Positions 25,443-35,307 of a DNA stretch of 64,000 bases are shown here, in pieces. Origin of the DNA: Zoogloeaceae bacterium (lineage in GTDB: Bacteria > Pseudomonadota > Gammaproteobacteria > Burkholderiales > Rhodocyclaceae). Made by a program: the position numbers and the translations under genes. Position 1 is the first letter of the stretch; each line of letters starts with the position of its first letter. The notes beneath the pieces are model-generated. The model worked only from the letters and a program-made list of their open reading frames with translations. It made no database searches and had not been told where the DNA came from. The stretch spans positions 124,001 to 188,000 of the forward strand of contig JACKMA010000002.1 of assembly GCA_024235635.1 (NCBI GenBank), read 5' to 3'.

Positions 25443-25849
25443 GCGCGACGGGCCGGTCGCGGCCGCCGACCACGATCGATAACAGCGTCACGTCCGGGCA
25501 CCGGTGCGGGCATCAAGTTTCGGGCGTTTGCGCCGCTGTCTTCAGTTCGGAGCCGGTGTGGTGGCGATGGACCGCGCGGATGATCGTCGATCGAGCTCAT
25601 TGAGGATCGATACCCACAGGTAACGAGTACGCAGGACGATTCCGGGTGCGCCGAATTTGGCGCCCGGTCGCGGACCGGTGCCATTTCGCTCGTCCTGAAC
25701 ACGGATTCGAATGGCCCGCCGGTGCCGACCGGTCGGCGCTCGCCCGGCAGTGCGCGGTGTGGCGGGTGTCGGCCCGCGCCGACCGGGCGCGGGGGCGGCA
25801 GGATTCCAGGCGCCCGTGGTCGACGCCATTCAACCGACAGGAGAAGCGC
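25443..25849. other. Intergenic region before the sensory locus
   Basis: About 407 bases with no gene I can support. The only structure seen is a short hairpin (CCGGGTGCGCC at 25642-25652, GGCGCCCGG at 25659-25667) without a T-run. It probably holds the promoter of the solute-binding protein gene. Confidence 0.35.
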
Positions 25850-26551
25850 ATGATTCGTCGTGTCGTCGCACTGGTGCTGGCCACTCTGGCCATCGGCCTC
25901 GCCCATGCACAGCAAACGATCACCATCAGCAGCAACAACACGCCGATCGATCGACAGGTGCTCGAGGCGATCACCCGAGAGGCGCTGCAGCGGCTCGGGT
26001 TCGGCTTACGGCTGGTCAATCAGCCGTCGGAGCGCTCCCTGCAGTCTGCAAACCTGGGCCAAGTCGATGGCGAGGGCCTGCGCGTCGAGGGCCTGGACAA
26101 GCAGTATCCGAACCTGATTCGCGTACCGGAACCCTACCTGCGCATCGCCTTCGTCGCCTTCGCCAGGGATTCGTCGATCCGGCTCGACCAAGGCTGGACG
26201 AGTCTCGAGCCGTACCGGGTCGGTTTCATCACCGGATGGAAGCTCTTCGAAAAAAAGGTATCCGGCGTCAGGGCCCTGACCAAGGTCGATCAACCGGAAC
26301 AACTGTTCAGGATGCTGGAGGCAGGACGGATCGACCTGGCACTGTACACGCGGGGAGATGGCGTCTCGCTTGCCCGCAGCATGCAGATGCCCGGGATCGC
26401 ACCGCTCGCTCCCGCGCTGAAGGAAGTGGATCTGTACCTCTACCTGAATGCACGGCATTCGGCGCTGGTGCCCGAACTCGCCGCAAGCATCCGCGCCATG
26501 AAGGCGGACGGCAGTCACGCCAGGATCATGGCCGAGATCACCGGTGACTAG
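25850..26551 (+). CDS. Periplasmic solute-binding protein (family 3-like)
   Basis: A 233-residue exported protein (signal peptide RRVVALVLATLAIGLAHAQ, ATG at 25850 after AGGAGAAG). The fold looks like a family 3 amino-acid/solute-binding protein: TPIDRQVLEAITREALQRLGFGLRLVNQPSERS, EPYLRIAFVAFAR and DQPEQLFRMLEAGRIDLALY. No ABC permease is adjacent; instead it overlaps the start of a hybrid histidine kinase by eight bases. It therefore probably presents a ligand to that sensor rather than to a transporter. Confidence 0.75.
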   Translation: MIRRVVALVLATLAIGLAHAQQTITISSNNTPIDRQVLEAITREALQRLGFGLRLVNQPSERSLQSANLGQVDGEGLRVEGLDKQYPNLIRVPEPYLRIAFVAFARDSSIRLDQGWTSLEPYRVGFITGWKLFEKKVSGVRALTKVDQPEQLFRMLEAGRIDLALYTRGDGVSLARSMQMPGIAPLAPALKEVDLYLYLNARHSALVPELAASIRAMKADGSHARIMAEITGD

Positions 26552-28946
26552 CCTCGGGGACCTGCCGGTCGCGACCGGGTCCGGGCGTGACCGCGCACGC
26601 ATCGGACTGCGCAGCCGCACTGCACGTCGGCTCTTGCTGTGGCCAATGCTGCTGGGTGTCGGCATGGCGCTGCTGTCCGCGCTGATTCTGGCCTGGGCCG
26701 AGTACGACGATATGGTGGATGCGCTATCGACCCAGCTCGACGCGATCGGACGGTCGACCGCGCCGCCGCTGGCGGAAAGCGTATGGGCCTTCGACGAGGT
26801 CCGCATCAACACCCAGTTGCAGGCGCTGGCCAGTCTGCGCGACGTCGATCGCGTGGTGCTGCAGGAGCCCGGGCGGCCCGAACGCAGGCTCGGTACGGAC
26901 GCGATGCCCGGCGACAGCCTGGAACGTCGCTTTTCGCTGCACGTGCAGAGCGATGGCCGGCAGCACGACCTCGGGGTGCTGGTGCTCGGCTCCGACCTCG
27001 GTCGCTATCGCTCGCAGGTCGCCCATCGGGCCTTCTCGAGCGTCGCGATCGGCGCCTTGCTGATCATTCTTGTGGCCTCGGCCACGGCCCTTGCCTACCA
27101 TCGCGTGGTCCGGCGCCGCCTGCTGCTGGTTGCCCATGAATTGCAGGAAATCGGACCTGAGGAATTGCAGCAGCTGCCGCCTGCCGCCGCCCGGCCGGAC
27201 AGTCCGCCAGCGGACGAGTTCGAACGCCTGGCGGCCGCGGTGATCGGTCTGAAGCACACCGCAGGCGAGGCGATTCGACAGGCCGGGTTCCGCGAATCGC
27301 AACTGCAGACGCTCAGCGACACGCTGACCGAATCGCACAAGTTCCTGCTGACGATCATCGATTCGGCGCCGGTGCGGATCTTCTGGAAAGACCGGGACCT
27401 CCGATATCTCGGCTGCAATGTGGCCTTTGCCCGAGATGCGGGCTTCGAATCACCGAAATCGCTGCTCGGCAAGTCCGATTTCGACATGCCCTGGTCCGGC
27501 ATGGCCGCCCGCTACCGCGCCGACGACGCGGCGGTGATTGCCTCCGGCGCGGCACGCCTGAACTTCGAAGAGCCCTTTCCAGCCAGCGACGGCGGAGTGA
27601 TCTGGCTGCGTACGTCGAAGGTACCGTTGCGCGACCGGCATGGCGAGATCGTCGGCGTGCTGGGCATATTCGAGGACGTCACGGCGTCAAAGCGCGCGCT
27701 CGAAGAACTGCACGAGTATCGCCAGACGCTCGAGCAACGGGTTCGGGCGCGGACGCTCGAACTGTCGCGCGCCAAGGAACAGGCCGAGGAGGCCAATCGG
27801 GCCAAGAGCGCCTTCCTGGCCAACATGAGCCACGAAATCCGGACCCCGCTCAATGCCATGTTCGGCATGGCCCACATGCTCAAGCGGGAGGGCTTGTCCG
27901 AGTCGCAGCACCAGCATCTGCGACAGCTCACGGACGCCGGCTCCCACCTGCTGGGGGTCATCAATGCAGTTCTCGACCTGTCCAAGATCGAGGCCGGGAA
28001 GCTGGTGCTCGAGCAGGGCCCGGTCGACATCGGACGGATTGTCGACGAGGTCGCGGCGCTGATCGGCGAAGCGGCCAAGTCCAAGGGGCTCGAGATCCGG
28101 ACGGAGGTGCTCGGCGATGCCACCTTGCTGCGGGGCGATGCGACGCGCCTGCGCCAGGCGCTGACCAATTTCGCCACCAATGCGGTCAAATTCACCGAGC
28201 GTGGGCGGATCTCGATCCGCGCCAGACTGGAAGCGGAGGCGTCGCAGCGGGTCAAGGTCCGCTTCGAGGTCGAGGACTCCGGAATCGGTATCCGGGAGGC
28301 GTCGGTCGAGCGCCTCTTCCATGCCTTCGAACAGGCCGACAACTCCACCACCCGCCGCTATGGCGGCACCGGGCTCGGACTGGCCATCACCCGCCAGCTG
28401 GCTCAGCTGATGGGGGGCGAAGTCGGCGCCGAGCCGGTCTCCGGCGGCGGCTCGCGCTTCTGGTTCACGGTCGTCCTGGCGCCGATGACGGAGGCAGTCG
28501 TCGATGCAGGGCAGCCGGCCGACGAGTCGATCGCCGACCTCGATCAGATCCAGGACGTCTTCCGCGGACAGCCCGTGCTGCTGGTCGACGACGATCCGGT
28601 CAACCGGGAGGTGGGCCGATTCATCCTCGAAGACGCCCACATGATCGTGACCGAGGCCGAAGACGGCATCGAAGCGGTCGCATGCTGCCGCGCGGAAACC
28701 TTTGCGCTGGTTCTGATGGACATGCAGATGCCGCGCCTCGATGGGCTGGATGCCACACGCGCGATCCGGCGGCTGCCGGATTGCCGCACGGTGCCGATCA
28801 TCGCGATGACGGCCAACGCCTTTGCCGAGGATCGGCAGCGTTGCCTCGACGCCGGCATGAACGATTTCATCGCCAAGCCGGTCGTGCCCGACGACCTCTA
28901 CCGCATCGCCAGGCGATGGTTGCGCCAAGACGGCCGGGCCGCCTGA
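26544..28946 (+). CDS. Hybrid sensor histidine kinase with PAS domain
   Basis: An 800-residue hybrid kinase. Two membrane segments (about 30-52 and 168-190) enclose a periplasmic sensor. A cytoplasmic PAS domain (FLLTIIDSAPVRIFWKDRD onward), a short coiled coil and HisKA with FLANMSHEIRTPLNA (phospho-acceptor His430) follow. An HATPase (DSGIGI, GGTGLGLAI) and a receiver domain with phospho-acceptor Asp726 (VLMDMQMP) complete it. No HPt or output domain is present, so phosphate must pass to a partner encoded elsewhere. The GTG start overlaps the solute-binding protein gene, suggesting the two form one sensory unit. Confidence 0.88.
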   Translation: MTSLGDLPVATGSGRDRARIGLRSRTARRLLLWPMLLGVGMALLSALILAWAEYDDMVDALSTQLDAIGRSTAPPLAESVWAFDEVRINTQLQALASLRDVDRVVLQEPGRPERRLGTDAMPGDSLERRFSLHVQSDGRQHDLGVLVLGSDLGRYRSQVAHRAFSSVAIGALLIILVASATALAYHRVVRRRLLLVAHELQEIGPEELQQLPPAAARPDSPPADEFERLAAAVIGLKHTAGEAIRQAGFRESQLQTLSDTLTESHKFLLTIIDSAPVRIFWKDRDLRYLGCNVAFARDAGFESPKSLLGKSDFDMPWSGMAARYRADDAAVIASGAARLNFEEPFPASDGGVIWLRTSKVPLRDRHGEIVGVLGIFEDVTASKRALEELHEYRQTLEQRVRARTLELSRAKEQAEEANRAKSAFLANMSHEIRTPLNAMFGMAHMLKREGLSESQHQHLRQLTDAGSHLLGVINAVLDLSKIEAGKLVLEQGPVDIGRIVDEVAALIGEAAKSKGLEIRTEVLGDATLLRGDATRLRQALTNFATNAVKFTERGRISIRARLEAEASQRVKVRFEVEDSGIGIREASVERLFHAFEQADNSTTRRYGGTGLGLAITRQLAQLMGGEVGAEPVSGGGSRFWFTVVLAPMTEAVVDAGQPADESIADLDQIQDVFRGQPVLLVDDDPVNREVGRFILEDAHMIVTEAEDGIEAVACCRAETFALVLMDMQMPRLDGLDATRAIRRLPDCRTVPIIAMTANAFAEDRQRCLDAGMNDFIAKPVVPDDLYRIARRWLRQDGRAA

Positions 28947-29417
28947 TACCGGTTTGCCGCGGTGCGCGAGGCCGCGGATTCGAACCGCGCATGGGCTCCG
29001 AGCCCGGCCTCGAACCGGATCGCGGCGCCGCCGCCATCGACCGCTGCACAACCATGCGACAGCCGAGCTCCGGCATGCGTGCCATCGCGGGGCGGGTCTC
29101 GACGCCGTGTTCGTTGCCCCTCGGCGCGACGGGCCGTTCGATCAGCGTGGCACGCGCTGCCGGAGCCGCCCGGTCACGTTGTTGCGGGGAGGCGCACGCG
29201 AGAGCCGATGCGAGCAGGACCTGGCGATTCTCCGCAGTCGATTGCCGTATGATCCCCGCCACGAGCAACCGCCAGGGAACGGCGATGACTCCTGGTGATC
29301 GTGTCCAGCCATCGTGCCGGCGCAGCGATATCGGGTCACGTGCTGCGCCGTCGATCGGACGAGTGACCTGCGGCTGTGCGCACTGCCAATGGGGATGACG
29401 TTCTGGATTCTTTCGAC
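28947..29417. other. Intergenic region between two hybrid kinase genes
   Basis: About 471 bases with no supported gene. A tRNA T-arm-like hairpin (28974-28990, minus strand) occurs in it, but the rest of a tRNA is absent. The second kinase probably has its own promoter here; I saw no clear one. Confidence 0.35.
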
Positions 29418-32135
29418 ATGACCTTCAAGCGGATTGCCGCGGTTGTCTTGTCGCTTGCCGCCGCTGCTGCCTCGACGGTGGTCTCGGCAGCCATGCCGCT
29501 GACGCCCAAGGTCCTGATTCTCTGGTCCTTCGAAGACCGATTGCCCTGGCAGCAGCGCGTGCATGAGGGGTTGAATCAACGTTTGGCTGCCCGAAGGGAC
29601 GAGGTCTTGCCCACGCTATTCGAGGAACGGCTCGACGCGATGCGCGCCCGCGGAAATGGCGATGACGCCTGGCGCGTCGATTATCTGCGCAACAAGTACG
29701 GCAATTTTCCGTTCGACCTGATCGTCACCGAGGCCGGCCCGGCTGCCAGTTTCCTTTCGCGCTACCCCGATCTCTTCCCCGGTGCCAGGCGTCTGCTCGT
29801 CCATGCCGGCGCGATCGAGGGCAAGCGGAGCGAAACAGCGCTGGCGGTCAAGGAGGATTTCGAGCAACAGATACGTGTTGCCCTCGACCTGCAACCCCAG
29901 GCGAGTCGGCTCCTGGTGATCGGCAATCTGTTGCCGAGTCGACTGGCGCGCGCCCGTGCTGCCTGGGAGGCGCATTTCAAGGATCGGGTGAGCTACGAGG
30001 CCTGGAGCGAGGATTTCAGCTTCCCGGAACTCTATGCACGGGTGGCCGAACTCTCGACAGACACCGTGATCCTTTATCAGGTCGTCAATCACGACCGTGC
30101 CGGAACACGCGCCGCACCCTACGAAGTCCTGCAGAAACTCGCAGCGGCGGCTTCGGTACCGGTCTTCGCGACGCACGATTCCCTGCTCGGCGCGGGGACG
30201 ATCGGGGGTTATGTGATTTCCGGCGAACGCGTCGGTTGGATGATCGCGGATCTCATCGCGGGTGCCAGCCCCGATTCATTTCCGGATACATTCGCCTCGG
30301 TCAATCAGTTCGACGATCGCGCGCTGAAGCGCTGGAACATTCCCCGCTCGAACCTGCCGGCAGACAGCGAGATCCTGTATCGCGAACTTTCCGTGTGGGA
30401 GAAGCACGGCCAATGGATCGCATTTGCCTCGTTGGAGACGCTGCTCCTGATCGTGCTCGGCTGGTCATTGCTCAGCCGTCGTCGTGCCTATGCCGAATTG
30501 TCGCTGGTCAATGCCCGACAGGAAGACCTGATCGAGGAAAGAACCCACGAACTGGCGGCCGCCAAGGAAAAGGCCGAAGCCGCGAGTCTCGCCAAGAGTG
30601 CGTTTCTGGCAAACATGAGCCACGAACTGCGCACCCCGATGAACCATATCATGGGCATGACGTCGCTCGCCCTGGGTCGTGCCACGGACCAGAACCAGAA
30701 GGATTATCTGAATAAGGTCGATGTCGCCTCCCATCACCTGCTGGGGCTGATCAACGATATTCTCGATCTGTCGAAGATCGAGGCGGCGCATATGCCCCTC
30801 GAGCAAATCCCCTTCACCTTGAGCGAGGTGATCGGCAATCTGAAGAACATCCTCGGCCAGCGGGCGGCAGACGAAGGGCTGGCATTCCCTATGGATATTC
30901 CCGATGTGCTGGCCCAGCAGCCGCTGCTGGGAGATCCGCTGCGACTCGGTCAGATCCTCATCAATCTTGCCGGCAATGCCGTCAAGTTTACCAACTGTGG
31001 CCATGTCGCCGTCCGTGTTCGACTCGTCGAAGAGACATTGACGGAAATGTTGCTGCGCTTCGAAGTGACAGATACCGGCATCGGCATCAGTGAGGCGGAT
31101 CAGAAGCGCCTGTTCCTGGTATTCGAGCAGGCGGACGCATCGACGACCCGAAAATACGGCGGAACCGGGCTTGGACTCGCCCTCAGCAAACGCTTGGTGC
31201 AGTTGATGGGCGGTGAAATCGGCGTGGAAAGCGATCTCGGCAAGGGCAGTACCTTCTGGTTCACGGTGCACGTCGGAAAGGGCAGCCGCAATGCACCGGA
31301 GCCGCTGTCCGCAATGGTGGAACCTTCGGCCAAGGAGCACCTCCAGGCCCGCCATCGAAACGCACGCATCCTGATCGTCGAGGACGAACCGGTCAATCTG
31401 ATCATTGCCCAGGAACTGCTCATCCAGGCGGGTCTGCGCCCTGATAGCGCCGTCGATGGCTACGAGGCGGTCGATTTGGCCCAGGCGCGTGCCTATGACC
31501 TGATCCTGATGGACATGCAGATGCCGGTTCTCAATGGCGTCGATGCGACCCGAATCATTCGCCTCGAGTCGCTGAGCACGGCGGCGCCGATCGTGGCGAT
31601 GACCGCCAATGCCTTTGACGGCGACAGGCGTGCCTGCTTCGACGTCGGCATGAGTGACTTCGTGAGCAAGCCGGTCACGCCTGAGCGCTTGTACGAGGCG
31701 GTGCTGAACGGACTGGAAGCATCGGCCGGCGCCGGGGAGGAGCGGCCGACGCCGCGATGCTCCGGTGATTCCGGCAGCATCTCGAATTTCGACAATGACA
31801 TTGCCGCCCACATCGGATTGAAGTTTCGCTTGAGCCGGTTCGTCGACGGTGGCAGCACGGAGCACCTGCAAAGCGCCATCGTTTGCAGGGATGACTTGTG
31901 TGAACTGGGCCAGTGGCTGCGTCGTGAGGCCGGCCGGTACCAGTCGCTTGCCAGCTATCGGCATCTGGTTGGCAGGCATGGGGACTTCCACCGGTGCGCA
32001 GGGGAAGTGGTGAACCGGGTCGAGCGCAATGACAGGGCCGGCGCCAGGTCGGCCCTCGGCGACGAATTCACGGATGTCTCGAAGGCCCTCGTGGGCGCGA
32101 TCATGGACTTCAGAAAGGCCATTGCCAAGGCTTGA
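29418..32135 (+). CDS. Hybrid histidine kinase with ABC-type sensor and CZB-like zinc tail
   Basis: A 905-residue protein from the ATG at 29418. After a signal-like segment comes an ABC-substrate-binding-type periplasmic sensor (about residues 30-320), one membrane helix (WIAFASLETLLLIVLGWSLL), then HisKA with His402 (FLANMSHELRTPMNH), an HATPase and a receiver with Asp699 (LILMDMQMP). The last 120 residues look like a chemoreceptor zinc-binding (CZB) domain: EHLQSA, DLCELGQWLR and GRHGDFHRCA give the His/Cys/His/His pattern. That domain is usual in chemoreceptors and diguanylate cyclases. It may sense zinc or hypochlorous acid and tune kinase output. It follows a related kinase on the same strand. 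Confidence 0.82.
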   Translation: MTFKRIAAVVLSLAAAAASTVVSAAMPLTPKVLILWSFEDRLPWQQRVHEGLNQRLAARRDEVLPTLFEERLDAMRARGNGDDAWRVDYLRNKYGNFPFDLIVTEAGPAASFLSRYPDLFPGARRLLVHAGAIEGKRSETALAVKEDFEQQIRVALDLQPQASRLLVIGNLLPSRLARARAAWEAHFKDRVSYEAWSEDFSFPELYARVAELSTDTVILYQVVNHDRAGTRAAPYEVLQKLAAAASVPVFATHDSLLGAGTIGGYVISGERVGWMIADLIAGASPDSFPDTFASVNQFDDRALKRWNIPRSNLPADSEILYRELSVWEKHGQWIAFASLETLLLIVLGWSLLSRRRAYAELSLVNARQEDLIEERTHELAAAKEKAEAASLAKSAFLANMSHELRTPMNHIMGMTSLALGRATDQNQKDYLNKVDVASHHLLGLINDILDLSKIEAAHMPLEQIPFTLSEVIGNLKNILGQRAADEGLAFPMDIPDVLAQQPLLGDPLRLGQILINLAGNAVKFTNCGHVAVRVRLVEETLTEMLLRFEVTDTGIGISEADQKRLFLVFEQADASTTRKYGGTGLGLALSKRLVQLMGGEIGVESDLGKGSTFWFTVHVGKGSRNAPEPLSAMVEPSAKEHLQARHRNARILIVEDEPVNLIIAQELLIQAGLRPDSAVDGYEAVDLAQARAYDLILMDMQMPVLNGVDATRIIRLESLSTAAPIVAMTANAFDGDRRACFDVGMSDFVSKPVTPERLYEAVLNGLEASAGAGEERPTPRCSGDSGSISNFDNDIAAHIGLKFRLSRFVDGGSTEHLQSAIVCRDDLCELGQWLRREAGRYQSLASYRHLVGRHGDFHRCAGEVVNRVERNDRAGARSALGDEFTDVSKALVGAIMDFRKAIAKA

Positions 32136-32184
32136 AGGCGCGCGCCGAGGGCGCCGATCCGAGGTCGATCCGACGGCAGCGACC

Positions 32185-32760
32185 TTAACGTCGGGCGTAG
32201 CCGATCGGCGACGGCGCGAGCGCGAGGATCCGTTGATAGAGGCGCTCTGCGTCGTCCTTCGGTTTCAGCCCGTAAAGCGGGTTGTCGTTCTCGCGGAAGG
32301 CCTCGTAGATGCGCTGCCAGTCGTCGGTGGTCAAGGCGCGCTCGGCGAGCGGCATCAACTCGTCTTCCTCGCGGCGCATGTGATCCCACTCGCTTTGCGC
32401 ATAGGCGTCGGCCGCTTCGTAAAACGGCGCGGCCTTGCCTGAACGCTCGAAATCGTCGAGGCGGTTCGTCAGGTCTTCGATCCGCGGGTGGCCGTCGCGA
32501 TGCTCCCGCTCGAGCCGGGCGATGATGGCGTCGGCGTCGTGCGTGCGTTCCTTGATCGCGGCAAACAGGTAGTCGTTCTCCTTCGGGTGATGCCAGCGAT
32601 CCGGATAGGAGACGACGTAGTCGAGGATGGCGTGTAGCAACGGGAAATTCGGCGCCTCGCCGTGGTCGCGCATCTGCCGCACCAGGTAGCGCAGGCAGTA
32701 CATCACGGCGGCGATCGCCAGGTGTTCGTCCTTGATGATCTGGATCGCTTCCGGTTTCAT
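32185..32760 (-). CDS. Hemerythrin-like protein at the end of the box operon
   Basis: A 191-residue HHE-domain protein. Likely iron ligands are IIKDEHLAIAAV, YPDRWHHPKENDYLF, LEREHRDGHP and SEWDHMRREEDELMP. It starts 12 bases after the stop of the thiolase gene, so it is the last gene of the minus-strand box operon. It closely resembles the protein at 43659-44150 (same DEH, PDR(W/R)HHPKE and EEDE/EEEV blocks) on the divergent benzoate operon. It could buffer O2 for BoxAB or protect it; that is inference. Confidence 0.87.
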   Translation of the reverse strand: MKPEAIQIIKDEHLAIAAVMYCLRYLVRQMRDHGEAPNFPLLHAILDYVVSYPDRWHHPKENDYLFAAIKERTHDADAIIARLEREHRDGHPRIEDLTNRLDDFERSGKAAPFYEAADAYAQSEWDHMRREEDELMPLAERALTTDDWQRIYEAFRENDNPLYGLKPKDDAERLYQRILALAPSPIGYARR

Positions 32761-32772
32761 CGGAGGGCTCCT

Positions 32773-33981
32773 TCAGACACGCTCGACCGCCAGCGCGATG
32801 CCCTGGCCGACGCCGATGCACATGGTCGCCAGCCCGAGGTGGCCACCGCTCTTCTCGAGCTGGTTGATCGCGGTCAGCACCAGCCGGGCGCCCGAGGCGC
32901 CGAGCGGGTGTCCGATCGCGATCGCGCCGCCGTTGGGATTGACCCGAGGGTCGTCATCGGCGAGGCCGAGGCGACGGGTCACCGCCAGCGCCTGGGCGGC
33001 GAAGGCTTCGTTCAGCTCGATCACGTCGAAGCGTTCGATCGACAGGCCCAGGCGGGCGAGCAGCTTCTCGCTTGCCGGCGCCGGGCCGATGCCCATGATG
33101 CGTGGCGGCACCCCGGCCGCAGCGGCGCCAAGCACACGTGCGCGCGGCCTCAGGCCGAATCGCTCGACCGCTGCCGCCGATGCCAGCAACAGCGCGCAGG
33201 CGCCGTCATTGACGCCGGAGGCATTGCCTGCGGTCACGGTGCCGTCGGCTCGCACCACGCCTTTCAGTCGCGCGAGGCCGTCGGCACTGGTTTCCGGGCG
33301 CGGATGTTCGTCGGCGGCCAGCACCAGGGGTTCGCCCTTGCGCCGCGGAACGCTTACCGGGAAGATCTCGCCGGCGAAGAAACCGGCCTCCGCCGCCGCG
33401 GACCAGCGTCGCTGGCTGCGCAGCGCGAAGGCGTCCTGGTCGGCGCGCGCGATGCCGAATTCGGCGGCCACGTTCTCGGCCGTCTCCGGCATCGAGTCGA
33501 TGCCGTGGAGGGCCTTCATGCGGGGATTGACGAAGCGCCACCCGATCGTGGTGTCCTCGATCCTCGCGCTGCGCGAGAAGGCCGATTCGGCCTTGCCGAT
33601 GACGAAGGGGGCGCGGCTCATGCTCTCGACGCCGCCGGCGATCATGAGCCCGGCTTCGCCGCTGCTGATCGCGCGGGCCGCGCTCGCCACCGCATCCAGG
33701 CTCGATCCGCATAGGCGGTTGATGGTGGTGCCCGGTACTTCGACCGGCAATCCGGCCAGCAGCGCCGCCATGCGGGCGACGTTGCGGTTGTCTTCGCCGG
33801 CCTGGTTGGCGCAGCCGAAGATGACGTCGTCGACGGCGCCCCAATCGACGCCGGGATTGCGGGCCATCAGTTCGGCCACCGGCAAAGCCGCCAGGTCGTC
33901 GGCGCGCAGCGGGGACAAGCTGCCGCCGTAGCGGCCGAACGGGGTCCTGACCCCGTCGCAGATATACACAGCGTCTTTCAT
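32773..33981 (-). CDS. pcaF: 3-oxoadipyl-CoA thiolase
   Basis: A 402-residue thiolase. The start YICDGVRTPFGRYGGSLSPLRADDLAALP is that of 3-oxoadipyl-CoA thiolases (PcaF/PaaJ). The nucleophilic Cys lies in NRLCGSSLDAV, the His in GHPLGASGAR and the second Cys in CIGVGQG. It cleaves 3-oxoadipyl-CoA to acetyl-CoA and succinyl-CoA, the final step after the box ring cleavage. It lies 87 bases downstream of boxA on the same strand, with the hemerythrin gene 12 bases further on. Confidence 0.9.
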   Translation of the reverse strand: MKDAVYICDGVRTPFGRYGGSLSPLRADDLAALPVAELMARNPGVDWGAVDDVIFGCANQAGEDNRNVARMAALLAGLPVEVPGTTINRLCGSSLDAVASAARAISSGEAGLMIAGGVESMSRAPFVIGKAESAFSRSARIEDTTIGWRFVNPRMKALHGIDSMPETAENVAAEFGIARADQDAFALRSQRRWSAAAEAGFFAGEIFPVSVPRRKGEPLVLAADEHPRPETSADGLARLKGVVRADGTVTAGNASGVNDGACALLLASAAAVERFGLRPRARVLGAAAAGVPPRIMGIGPAPASEKLLARLGLSIERFDVIELNEAFAAQALAVTRRLGLADDDPRVNPNGGAIAIGHPLGASGARLVLTAINQLEKSGGHLGLATMCIGVGQGIALAVERV

Positions 33982-34068
33982 CGTATTTGCCTGCTCGGTG
34001 TTGTCGGCGGCGCTGCCGCCGGGTCCGCGCGCCCGCCCGGCATGCCGTGGCGGGCGCAGCGACGGGGG

Positions 34069-35307
34069 TCAGTAGGTCTCGACGTGGAAACGGGCCTTGC
34101 CGAGCAGTTGCGGGCGCAGGGTGTCCCAGTCGGTGCCCTGGGCACGGCAGATGTCGCGGAAGGCCTCGAGCACGCCGGACTCCATGCCCTTGAGGCCGCA
34201 GATGTAGATGTAGCAGTTGTCGTCGGTGAGCATCTCGAAGACCTTGTCGGCGCGCTCGCGGATCAGATCCTGGACGTACTGCTTGGGCTGGCCCGGCACC
34301 CGCGAGAAGGCGAGATTCATGTCGATGAATGCCTTCGGCAGTTTCTGCAGCGGGCCGAAGTACGGCAGTTCCTCGGGCGAGCGCGCGCCGAAGAACAGCA
34401 CCAGTTCGCCCCCTTCGTTGCGGTCTCGCCGCCGCCGCCTGCGCTCCGTCATCGCGCGCATCGGCGCCGATCCGGTGCCGGTGCAGATCATCAGCAGCGA
34501 CGATCCCGGATGGTTGGGCATCAGGAAGCTCGACCCGTAGGGACCGGTGACCTGGACCTTGTCGCCCTTCTTGAGATCGCACACGTAGTTCGACGCGACG
34601 CCTCGGGCCGGCTTGCCGTCATGGTCCTCGGTGACCCGCTTCACGGTCAGTGCGAGGTTGTTGTAGTGGGGTCGCTCGCCTTCGCGGGGGCTGGCGATCG
34701 AGTACATGCGCAGCAGGTGAGGCTTGCCGTTGGCATCGGCTCCGGGCGGAATGATGCCGAGCGACTGGCCTTCGAGCACCGGAAACGGCGTCGCGCCGAA
34801 ATCCAGCACGATGTGGTGGATGTCGCTCGAGGCGTCTTCGGCGGTCAGCCGGAAGTTGCCGGTCACGGTCGCCTCGACCGGGTTCTTCGCCGCGTACAGA
34901 TTGACGTAGGGGTGAGCCGCCGACCACGGTGCCAGCGCTGGTCCGCCCTGGCCCGCGGTGGCGATCTCGGTGATCTCGCGCACCTCGTCGGGCAGGCTGT
35001 CCCCGCCGCCCACCTCGAGCGAATCGAGGTCGGTCTGCTCCGGCAGCACCTCCCAGCCGAACTGCTCCTCGACGGAGTAGGGCTTGTCCCGCGCGACGTT
35101 GCGGATGCTGTCGATCGCGCCGGTGGGGCATGGGCCGATGCAGGCATTGCACCAGTTGCAGACGTCGAACCTGACCACGTAGTTGAGCGAATCGTGGGTG
35201 ATCGCGTCGATCGGGCACATCTCTTCGCAGGTATTGCAGCGGATGCAGATCTCGGGGTCGATCAGGTGCTGGCGGGCAATGTCGGCGTGCTCTGTGGGCG
35301 CGTTCAT
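34069..35307 (-). CDS. boxA: Benzoyl-CoA 2,3-epoxidase reductase component BoxA
   Basis: A 412-residue flavo-iron-sulfur reductase. Two [4Fe-4S] ferredoxin motifs are near the N-terminus (CIRCNTCEEMCP and CNWCNACIGPCP). An FAD/NADPH reductase module follows with LLRMYSIASPR (flavin), MICTGTGSAPMRAM (nucleotide) and YIYICGLKGMESGV near the C-terminus. It passes electrons from NADPH to BoxB. The ATG at 35307 is chosen for the MNAPTEH start with a GAGGAAG site; the frame is open further upstream. Order boxC-boxB-boxA on the minus strand is an operon. Confidence 0.94.
   Translation of the reverse strand: MNAPTEHADIARQHLIDPEICIRCNTCEEMCPIDAITHDSLNYVVRFDVCNWCNACIGPCPTGAIDSIRNVARDKPYSVEEQFGWEVLPEQTDLDSLEVGGGDSLPDEVREITEIATAGQGGPALAPWSAAHPYVNLYAAKNPVEATVTGNFRLTAEDASSDIHHIVLDFGATPFPVLEGQSLGIIPPGADANGKPHLLRMYSIASPREGERPHYNNLALTVKRVTEDHDGKPARGVASNYVCDLKKGDKVQVTGPYGSSFLMPNHPGSSLLMICTGTGSAPMRAMTERRRRRRDRNEGGELVLFFGARSPEELPYFGPLQKLPKAFIDMNLAFSRVPGQPKQYVQDLIRERADKVFEMLTDDNCYIYICGLKGMESGVLEAFRDICRAQGTDWDTLRPQLLGKARFHVETY

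Noticed and set aside
25642..25667. Short hairpin before the solute-binding protein gene
   Set aside because: No T-run and a bulge; too weak to call a terminator or operator.
28974..28990. T-arm-like hairpin (5-bp stem, TTCGAAT loop on the minus strand), as in a tRNA
   Set aside because: No matching acceptor stem, anticodon or D arm at the right distance; at most a remnant or chance palindrome.
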